This document shows, one piece after another, positions 1-5,630 of a stretch of 5,630 nucleotides of DNA (its first letter is position 1; each line of letters begins with the position of its first letter). The position numbers and the translations under genes are program-made. The notes under the pieces are model-generated. The model had not been told where the DNA came from. It saw only the letters and a list, made by a program, of their open reading frames with translations, and did not search any database. This stretch comes from Gammaproteobacteria bacterium UBA2168 (GTDB taxonomy: Bacteria > Pseudomonadota > Gammaproteobacteria > Pseudomonadales > Azotimanducaceae), in NCBI GenBank assembly GCA_002327525.1, contig DCWG01000067.1, forward strand, positions 20,136 through 25,765, written 5' to 3'.

Positions 1-2321
1 TCTTCGTCCGCGCCCGCCACGATGTTGATCCGGCCGCGCATCTTGCCGTTGACCTGCACGGCAACCTCGACGCTGTCATCCACGGTCTTGGTCTCATCGT
101 ACTCTGGCCAGGTGGCAGAATCGAACAGCCCCGAATTGTGTCCGAGGCGTTCGTACAGCTCTTCTGCGAGGTGCGGAGCGAAAGGTGCCAGCATGATTAC
201 CAGCGGCTCCAGTTCGGCGCGCGAAGGTGTGCGCCCGCCCTCGCGAGCGACATTCAGATACTCCATCATTGCGGCAATTGCCGTGTTGTACTGGAGTTCC
301 GGCACCTGCTCGGTGAGCTGGCGGATGGTCTTGTGCATCGCCCGCTCCACCTTCCCGTCCGCCGGATCGTTACTTGCCGAGAGTACGCTTTGCCACAGCC
401 GGTTGAGAAATCCATACGGCCCCTGAATGCCTTTGCCCTGATAGTCACCGCCCTGCTCGTACGGTCCCAGGAACAGCAGGTACACGCGCATCGCGTCCGC
501 ACCATATTCGGCAATGATATCGTCCGGGACGATGACGTTACCCTTGCTCTTCGACATCTTTCGGCCTTCGCGGATGAGCAGCCCGTGCGCGCGAAAACGG
601 GTAAAGGGTTCGTCGAATTCGATCACCCCTAGATCCGACAGCGCCATGGTCAGAAAGCGCGCATACATCAGGTGCAGAACAGCGTGCTCGTTCCCGCCGA
701 TGTAGCTGTCCACGGGCAGCCACTTGGCGGTCAGTTCGCCATCAAGGGCCGCATCGATACGGTCTGTGCTCGGATAGCGCAGGAAATACCAGCCGCTGCA
801 CAGAAAGTTGTCGGTGACGTCCGTTTCCCGATACGCCGACGAGCTGCATCGTGGGCATGTGGTGTGATACCAGTCCGCTACACGCGCAAGCGGGCTTATT
901 CCCGAATCGTCCGGGCGAAAATCCTGAAGGTAGGGCAGCTCGACCGGCAGATCAGCCTCCGGCACGGGCACCGCACCGCAACGCTCGCAATGAATGATGG
1001 GGATGGGGGGGCCCCAGTAGCGCTGGCGCGACACGCACCAATCGTGCAGCCGGTAGTTTGTTTGCGCTTCGCCTGTCCCGTCGTTCTCGAGACTGGCTAT
1101 GATGGCCGCCTTGCCATCCGCAACACTCATGCCGTCGAACCTTCCCGAGTTCACCAGCACACCGTCACCGGGAAAAGCCCCGGCGAGTGGACTATCGGCG
1201 TTTTCTCCTTCATCAGCAATCACACGCACGATAGGCAGTTCGAACGCGGTGGCGAACTCGAAATCGCGCTCGTCGTGGCCAGGCACCGCCATGATCGCGC
1301 CCGTCCCGTAACCCATCAGAACATAGTCGGCGATCCAGATCGGAATACGTTCGCCGTTGACCGGATTGATCGCATGGCCGCCCGTGAAGACACCCGTTTT
1401 CTCTTTGTCCGTCTTCTGGCGCTCTACCAGATCGGCCTTCGCCACGATCTGCACGTACGCGCCAACGACCGCGGCTTGCGCATCCGTCGTCACCCGTTCG
1501 ACCAGCGGATGCTCGGGTGCGAGTACCATGTAGGTGGCGCCGAACAGGGTGTCTGGTCGAGTCGTGAACACCCGCAGTACGCCGTCGTCACCCGCAAGTG
1601 CGAAGTCCACCTCTGCACCCACACTCCTGCCTATCCAGTTGGCCTGTGCTTTGCGAGTGATGTCCGACCAGTCAATGTCAGCGATGTTGTCTAGCAACCG
1701 AGGCGCATAGTCGGTAATGCGGAAGAACCACTGTGGTAACTGCCGCTGCTCCACGGCTGATTCGCAGCGCTCGCATTCGCCCTGGATGACCTGCTCGTTG
1801 GCCAGCACGGTCATGCAGGACGGGCACCAGTTCACGGGCGCCTCGCGCCGTTCCACCAGACCCCCTTCGTAGAGCTTCAGAAACACCCACTGGGTCCACT
1901 TGTAGTAACTCATATCCGTGGTGTTGACCACGTGGTTCCAGTCGAACATCCCCCCGAAGCGCTTCAGCATGTGAGTGAAGTTTTCGATGTTCTTCGGGAT
2001 GAGGTCGTTGGGGTTGGTGCCTACCTTCAGCGCATAGTTTTCCGAGTGTATTCCGAAAGCATCGAAACCAATGGGCTCGAACACGTCCTTGCCACGCAGG
2101 CGCCAGTAGCGGCCGTTTACATCGGCGCCCGTGTACGCGTAGATGTTGCCGATGTGCAGCCCCTCCGCCGACGGGTAGGGAAACATCATCAGGTTGTAGT
2201 ACGGATCCTCCGCCTCTCGCAGATCTTGCTCCGTGAACAGGTTGGTACCGCGCCGGGACCACTCTTCCTGCCACTTCATTTCCACGGATTGCGGGTCGTA
2301 CCGCTCGCTATCGGCGCTCAT
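1..2321 (-). CDS. leuS: Leucyl-tRNA synthetase, 3' end cut by window edge; atypical non-E. coli subtype
   Basis: Class I aminoacyl-tRNA synthetase that charges tRNA-Leu with leucine in the cytosol and edits mischarged tRNA. The minus frame is open for 773 codons. In order it shows: the class I signature HIGN (residues 56-59); GFDAFGIHSEN (85-95); a zinc ribbon with C166, C169, C183 and C186; the CP1 editing domain with TTRPDT (253-258) and GHDERD (348-353, D350 matching the E. coli editing aspartate); SRQRYWGPPIP (431-441); a second zinc ribbon with C445, C448, C489 and C492; KMSKS (588-592); an anticodon-binding helical region; and the start of the C-terminal domain (VQVNGKMRG). About 50 residues are missing compared with E. 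coli LeuRS. The ATG at 2321 is fixed by an in-frame TGA nine bases upstream; the Shine-Dalgarno is weak. The E. coli-type leucine-specific insertion before KMSKS is absent. Identity is certain; the foreign origin of the subtype is inference. Confidence 0.97.
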   Translation of the reverse strand, partial: MSADSERYDPQSVEMKWQEEWSRRGTNLFTEQDLREAEDPYYNLMMFPYPSAEGLHIGNIYAYTGADVNGRYWRLRGKDVFEPIGFDAFGIHSENYALKVGTNPNDLIPKNIENFTHMLKRFGGMFDWNHVVNTTDMSYYKWTQWVFLKLYEGGLVERREAPVNWCPSCMTVLANEQVIQGECERCESAVEQRQLPQWFFRITDYAPRLLDNIADIDWSDITRKAQANWIGRSVGAEVDFALAGDDGVLRVFTTRPDTLFGATYMVLAPEHPLVERVTTDAQAAVVGAYVQIVAKADLVERQKTDKEKTGVFTGGHAINPVNGERIPIWIADYVLMGYGTGAIMAVPGHDERDFEFATAFELPIVRVIADEGENADSPLAGAFPGDGVLVNSGRFDGMSVADGKAAIIASLENDGTGEAQTNYRLHDWCVSRQRYWGPPIPIIHCERCGAVPVPEADLPVELPYLQDFRPDDSGISPLARVADWYHTTCPRCSSSAYRETDVTDNFLCSGWYFLRYPSTDRIDAALDGELTAKWLPVDSYIGGNEHAVLHLMYARFLTMALSDLGVIEFDEPFTRFRAHGLLIREGRKMSKSKGNVIVPDDIIAEYGADAMRVYLLFLGPYEQGGDYQGKGIQGPYGFLNRLWQSVLSASNDPADGKVERAMHKTIRQLTEQVPELQYNTAIAAMMEYLNVAREGGRTPSRAELEPLVIMLAPFAPHLAEELYERLGHNSGLFDSATWPEYDETKTVDDSVEVAVQVNGKMRGRINIVAGADE

Positions 2322-2431
2322 CGCTGCTCACGATTCTAGAAGGCGCGCAAGGATACCTTACCTCGACCTTACAGGGTATGAGTCAGGCCCAGACACGCGT
2401 CAGCAGACCGGCCTCTGCGCCGCGACGTCCG
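2322..2431 (-). other. tesB-leuS intergenic gap, possible leuS leader or promoter
   Basis: This 110-base gap holds no gene. On the minus strand a TAGAAT hexamer (2338-2333) matches the sigma-70 -10 consensus at five of six bases, but nothing resembling TTGACA lies 16-18 bases upstream, and it would give a leader of only a few bases. A short stem (GCAGA/TCTGC, 2403-2418) lies just after the tesB stop but has no T-run, so it is not a convincing intrinsic terminator. Cotranscription with tesB and separate leuS transcription both remain possible. Confidence 0.3.
2355..2372 (-). repeat. Two GTAAGGT direct repeats, 11-base period, upstream of leuS
   Basis: On the minus strand the heptamer GTAAGGT occurs at 2372-2366 and again at 2361-2355, an 11-base period close to one helical turn. 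The nearer copy ends 33 bases before the leuS ATG. The repeat itself is seen directly. A role as a regulator site is only a guess, and a 7-base repeat could arise by chance. Confidence 0.35.
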
Positions 2432-3262
2432 TCAGGTTCTGAGCCGCATCAGACCTTCCTGCGCAACGCTCGCAATCACACCGCCGTCCCGCGTGTAGAG
2501 CAACCCGTTTGCCAGCCCTCTCGAGTTCCTGGCGACCGGCGCCTCAGTCGTGTATAGGAGCCAATCGTCGAACCTCGGCACCTCATGAAACCACATGACA
2601 TGATCGAGGCTCGCCCCAATCAGTTCACCGTTGCCCGCATGCGGCCGGAATGCGGTGTCCAGGAGGCAGCGGTCGCTCGCATACACGACCATCGCGAGAT
2701 GCACCGCCGAGTCGTCCGGTAGCTCTCCGTTCGCGCGCAGCCACAGGCGCTGCTCCGCAGGCCGCGGCTCATCAGCAGTGATATCCGTCACCATCCGCAC
2801 ATCAACGGGCATGTCCCGCCAGTACGTACGGCCTTTCAGTTGGTCACGATTGGCACACTCTTCGGGGGGGCGGACTTCAGGCATCGGTGGCTGATGCGTC
2901 AATCCCGGCTCCGGGCGCTGAAAACTCGATATCAATTGAAAGATGCAGTCACCGCCCTGCCACGCTTCCACACGCCGCGCCCGGAAATTCCGGCCATCCT
3001 TCATCGCCGTCACGTGATAGGCGATGTCGTGCTCCGCACGACCCGGACGCAGAAAGTACGCGTGCAGGGAGTGCATGGGAAAATCGAATACCGTGCGCTG
3101 TGCCGCGATGACCGCCTGGGCCGCGACTAGACCTCCAAACAGACGGGCTTCGGCACCAATGCCACCTTCACCGGCACCGCCGACAAACACCTCCGGGCTT
3201 TCCTCTTCCAGTGTCAGGCGCCGGATTAGACGATCGAGGCGGTTTCTCGACGGGTTACTCAT
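2432..3262 (-). CDS. tesB: Acyl-CoA thioesterase II (TesB family, double hotdog fold)
   Basis: Predicted cytosolic hydrolase that splits acyl-CoA into free fatty acid and CoA. The 276 residues are close to the 286 of E. coli TesB. The N-terminal hotdog domain carries RLFGGLVAAQA (about 40-50) and the family's HSLHAYFLRPG (about 64-74). The C-terminal hotdog domain carries the catalytic set: D197 in VVYASD, S218 in GASLDH (E. coli has Thr228 there; Ser is a usual variant) and Q268 in VAQEG, so the enzyme looks active. There is no signal peptide or membrane segment. The ATG at 3262 gives an N-terminus that aligns with E. coli TesB and has an AGGT Shine-Dalgarno (3272-3269) six bases upstream. 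It lies 66 bases after lnt and 110 bases before leuS, all co-directional. E. coli tesB is not in this locus. Family call is firm; chain-length preference cannot be read from the sequence. Confidence 0.95.
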   Translation of the reverse strand: MSNPSRNRLDRLIRRLTLEEESPEVFVGGAGEGGIGAEARLFGGLVAAQAVIAAQRTVFDFPMHSLHAYFLRPGRAEHDIAYHVTAMKDGRNFRARRVEAWQGGDCIFQLISSFQRPEPGLTHQPPMPEVRPPEECANRDQLKGRTYWRDMPVDVRMVTDITADEPRPAEQRLWLRANGELPDDSAVHLAMVVYASDRCLLDTAFRPHAGNGELIGASLDHVMWFHEVPRFDDWLLYTTEAPVARNSRGLANGLLYTRDGGVIASVAQEGLMRLRT

Positions 3263-3277
3263 GTACTGACCTGTACA
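3262..3277 (-). promoter_or_regulatory. Small inverted repeat around the tesB ribosome binding site
   Basis: On the minus strand TGTAC and GTACA flank a six-base spacer that contains the AGGT Shine-Dalgarno; the last A of the repeat is the first base of the tesB ATG. In mRNA this could make a 5-bp hairpin with the ribosome binding site in the loop, or the DNA could be a small operator half-site pair. The sequence is seen directly; the function is speculative, and such a short repeat may be chance. Confidence 0.25.
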
Positions 3278-3328
3278 ACTTCTCTGTGTGCGGGAATTCC
3301 GCTAAGGGCGATGTAGACGAACTCACCA

Positions 3329-4843
3329 CTACGCATGGCCGGATTCGCCACCCCCGGTCACGCGCAAGGCAAGCCGCACCGCGAGCAGCAGCAGGCACAG
3401 CGCCACCAGGTATCCGTCACCCCACCGGTTGAACAACGTGTGCCCCTGCATCACCCGAAACTCGCCGGTCAGAACCCCCTGTTCAAACTGCGGGAGTGAG
3501 CCGGTCACGGCTCCGCTATGATCGACGATCGCCGTGATGCCGTTGTTGGTGGCCCGTAACATCCAGCGCCCGTTCTCCAGTGCCCGCATTCGCGCGATCT
3601 GCATATGCTGGAAGGGTCCGATACTGCTGCCAAACCAGGTGTCGTTCGAGATTGTGACCAGCACATCCGCATCACGGGCGGAATTGCGCACGAGCCCCGC
3701 ATACACTACCTCATAGCAGATCGCGAGCGCGGCGGACAGGTCGTCGAGACGCAGCGGTGCCTGAACCCAGTCACCGGCACTGGCGCTCGACAACGGCAGA
3801 TCGAACAACTCCATGACCTCGCCGAATACACCCTGTAACGGCACGTAATCGCCGAAGGGCACCAGCCGTCGTTTATGATAACGACCCTCCCCCATCCCTG
3901 TCGCAAGAGCGCTGTTGAAGATCCGGGTCCGCGCATCGGGCGTGCGGATCAATGTGGGCATGCCAAGGAGTACGCTGGAGCCCGCTGCCTTGCCACGCTC
4001 ATCGAGGTGCGCCAGCACATCACCGGCCTGATGCTCGAACAGAGTCACCGCTGCCTCCGGCCAAACCACCACATCCACTCCCCAATGCGGTTCAGTGAGG
4101 TCCAGATAGCCCCGGATGATGCCCGCCGCGCGGCCCGGCTGCCATTTTACCCGCTGAGGGACGTTTCCCTGCACCAGCGCCACACTGCGTGTGCCCACCG
4201 GAGTAACCCATTCGATCGACTGCAATGCACCACCAACCACCCAGGGTAACAACGCCAGCGCCACGCTTCGGATACGCTGCCTGGACCCGACGGCCGCAAC
4301 CAGCGCGCACGCACTCAGGACCGCCATCAGTCCGACCAGACTCACGCCGCCAACGGGCGCGAATCCGGCAAGCGGAGTCGTCAGATGTGCATAGCCCGGG
4401 TACAGCCACGGAAAGCCGGTGAGAAACCAGGTGAGCAGCCATTCGAAGGCAAACCAGACCGCTGCGAACCAGAGCACGTTCATGAGCCATCCCCGCCCTT
4501 TCAGCCTGGTGTAAAACCAGGCCTGAACCATGGGGAACACGGCCATCCCGGCGACGAACATCGCAACCAGAAACGCAGCCAGCGCAGGAGACGCACGGCC
4601 GTAGACGTTGATGCTCACATACACCCATGACACACCCGTGCCGAACAGACCCACGCCGTACGTCCAGCCGAGCATGAGCGCACGACGGCTACCACTCTTC
4701 CTCGTGGTCACCGCCGGTCCGCCAGAGTTCGTCAACAACCAGAACCATCCGGCGATGGAAACGAGGCCGAACGGCCACCAGTCGAAGGGTGCGAGGGACA
4801 GCGGCAGCGCCGCACCCAGCGCTACCGCGAACAGATAGATCAC
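3329..4843 (-). CDS. lnt: Apolipoprotein N-acyltransferase
   Basis: Integral inner-membrane enzyme for the last step of lipoprotein maturation: it moves an acyl chain from a phospholipid to the N-terminal cysteine of diacylated apolipoproteins, giving the triacylated form that the Lol system exports. The 504 residues match the usual length of about 510. Hydrophobic segments fill roughly residues 1-37 and 55-210, with one more near 476-493. The nitrilase-like periplasmic domain lies between about 218 and 470. The catalytic triad is visible: E263 (WPEAA), K324 (YHKRRLVPFG) and C376 (AICYE). W234 matches the important E. coli Trp237, and D332 stands where E. coli has Glu343, a conservative change. 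The family block NDTWFGSSIGPFQH begins at residue 400. The start is GTG at 4843, overlapping the corC TGA by four bases (GTGA) without a clear Shine-Dalgarno, so translation is probably coupled to corC. Confidence 0.97.
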   Translation of the reverse strand: MIYLFAVALGAALPLSLAPFDWWPFGLVSIAGWFWLLTNSGGPAVTTRKSGSRRALMLGWTYGVGLFGTGVSWVYVSINVYGRASPALAAFLVAMFVAGMAVFPMVQAWFYTRLKGRGWLMNVLWFAAVWFAFEWLLTWFLTGFPWLYPGYAHLTTPLAGFAPVGGVSLVGLMAVLSACALVAAVGSRQRIRSVALALLPWVVGGALQSIEWVTPVGTRSVALVQGNVPQRVKWQPGRAAGIIRGYLDLTEPHWGVDVVVWPEAAVTLFEHQAGDVLAHLDERGKAAGSSVLLGMPTLIRTPDARTRIFNSALATGMGEGRYHKRRLVPFGDYVPLQGVFGEVMELFDLPLSSASAGDWVQAPLRLDDLSAALAICYEVVYAGLVRNSARDADVLVTISNDTWFGSSIGPFQHMQIARMRALENGRWMLRATNNGITAIVDHSGAVTGSLPQFEQGVLTGEFRVMQGHTLFNRWGDGYLVALCLLLLAVRLALRVTGGGESGHA

Positions 4844-5630
4844 GGTGACGTATCGACCCGTAACAGCCGCAACCGTCGCGAGTCGGCGCTCAGCACCTCG
4901 AAGTCGAGTTCACCAATAGCGACACGCTCTCCACGTTCAGGCACGTGGCCGAAGGCTTTCAGTACGATGCCCCCAATAGTGTCGAATTCAGCCTCCGGAA
5001 GGTCGACGTCGAAGAATTCGTTGAAGTCCTCCACCGGAGTCGTCGCCTTGACGTTGAACAGGTGTTCCTCGAGTTCTTTCACGAAGCTGTCGTCATCGAC
5101 ATCGTGCTCGTCCTCGATCTCACCGACGATCTGCTCGAGTACGTCCTCGATTGTCACAACTCCCGAGACGTGGCCGTACTCGTCCACAACCACGGCCATG
5201 TGGTTTCGAGTGGATCGAAATTCCTGCAACAGCACGTTCAGCCGCTTACTCTCCGGCACCACCTTCGGCACACGAATGAAGTCCTTCATGTCAAAGTGTG
5301 CTCCATCTCCGTCGTGCAGAATACTCAGCAGATCTTTGGCGTGCAGAATGCCTTTCACATCATCCAGATCTTCGCCGATCACGGGGTAGCGGGAGTGCTT
5401 GGATTCAATAACACGTTCGATCACCGCATCGAGACTGACATCGTCATTGATGTACACCAACTGCGAACGCGGGATCATGATGTCGCGGGCGTGTATCTCA
5501 GCCACCTGCAAGGCACCGAAAATGATGTTCAGCGCATCCACGTCCATGAGCTGTCGGTCTGCCGCATCGCGTAGCATTTCCAACAATTCATTGCGGTCTT
5601 CCGGCTCATCGTTGAAGAGATCAGACACCC
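4840..5630 (-). CDS. corC: CorC/YbeX-type CBS-domain protein, 5' end outside window
   Basis: Two-CBS-domain protein of the CorC (YbeX) family, linked in enterobacteria to magnesium and cobalt resistance or efflux; its molecular role is less settled than the name suggests. The 262 visible codons (numbered from the GTG at 5628) contain an acidic N-terminal helix (EPEDRNELLEML), CBS1 from about 48 to 104 (RDIMIPRSQ to AKDLL), CBS2 from about 122 to 175 (VVPESKR, HMAVVVDEYG, GVVTIEDVLEQIVGEIEDE) and the CorC_HlyC domain from about 188 to 258 (DTIGGIVLKAFGHVPERGE). There is no membrane segment, as expected for the soluble CorC type rather than long hemolysin-C/CNNM-like relatives. E. coli CorC has about 23 residues before the equivalent of SDLF, so the GTG at 5628 is probably an internal valine and the true start lies beyond the window. 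It ends inside the lnt start codon. Confidence 0.94.
   Translation of the reverse strand, partial: VSDLFNDEPEDRNELLEMLRDAADRQLMDVDALNIIFGALQVAEIHARDIMIPRSQLVYINDDVSLDAVIERVIESKHSRYPVIGEDLDDVKGILHAKDLLSILHDGDGAHFDMKDFIRVPKVVPESKRLNVLLQEFRSTRNHMAVVVDEYGHVSGVVTIEDVLEQIVGEIEDEHDVDDDSFVKELEEHLFNVKATTPVEDFNEFFDVDLPEAEFDTIGGIVLKAFGHVPERGERVAIGELDFEVLSADSRRLRLLRVDTSP

Noticed and set aside
1005..1011. Run of seven G (seven C in the leuS sense strand), possible frameshift site
   Set aside because: The leuS frame is unbroken through it and reads YWGPPIP, a plausible conserved block; counting codons from the ATG places KMSKS in the same frame.
672..1694. Open frame of 340 codons on the plus strand
   Set aside because: It is antisense to the leuS coding region, whose minus frame carries all the expected synthetase motifs. 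Its translation is arginine- and histidine-rich with no recognisable family.
1678..2274. Open frame of 198 codons on the minus strand in another frame
   Set aside because: It overlaps the leuS N-terminal region in a different frame; the leuS frame there reads HIGN, the first zinc ribbon and other conserved blocks without interruption.
2403..2418. Stem GCAGA/TCTGC after the tesB stop as a terminator
   Set aside because: The stem is only five base pairs and no T-run follows in the direction of transcription.
3290..3302. Near-palindrome GCGGGAATTCCGC between lnt and tesB
   Set aside because: It is short and imperfect, has no T-run, and contains an EcoRI-type GAATTC core that makes such symmetry unremarkable.
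4092..4628. Open frame of 178 codons on the minus strand inside lnt
   Set aside because: It is an alternate-frame shadow; the lnt frame carries the membrane segments and family residues across this stretch.
4945..5574. Open frame of 209 codons on the plus strand
   Set aside because: It is antisense to corC, whose CBS and CorC_HlyC motifs explain the region.

Overview
The window is a GC-rich, gene-dense stretch of a bacterial chromosome. All recognisable genes lie on the minus strand, so transcription runs from high to low coordinates. In that direction the order is corC (5' end outside the window), lnt, tesB and leuS (3' end outside the window). A corC-lnt pair with leuS close downstream is a familiar arrangement in Gammaproteobacteria (E. 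coli ybeZ-ybeY-ybeX-lnt, with leuS-lptE-holA nearby). A gammaproteobacterium is therefore the best guess for the host, probably an uncultured or lightly studied lineage. This assignment rests on gene order and protein similarity from memory, not on a search.

Region by region: bases 4840-5630 encode a CorC/YbeX-type protein with two CBS domains. Bases 3329-4843 encode apolipoprotein N-acyltransferase. It starts at a GTG that overlaps the corC stop by 4 bases, which points to translational coupling. After a 66-base gap, bases 2432-3262 encode an acyl-CoA thioesterase II (TesB), an uncommon neighbour here. After a further 110-base gap, leucyl-tRNA synthetase occupies bases 1-2321 and lacks only about 50 C-terminal residues. 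The leuS frame stays open without stop or shift through all 773 codons seen.

The genes do not form one pathway. CorC and Lnt are cell-envelope and membrane housekeeping proteins, TesB hydrolyses cytosolic acyl-CoAs, and LeuRS serves translation. The short gaps allow one transcript, but leuS could have its own promoter in the 110-base gap.

I see no new multi-gene system, mobile element, CRISPR array or RNA gene. The point most worth a second look is LeuRS. Its signature blocks (HIGN instead of HMGH, GFDAFGIHSEN instead of GWDAFGLPAE, two zinc-ribbon cysteine sets, no leucine-specific insertion before KMSKS) are unlike E. coli LeuRS. They resemble a form I associate with Chloroflexota and Gemmatimonadota-like bacteria, yet the gene sits at the usual gammaproteobacterial leuS position.
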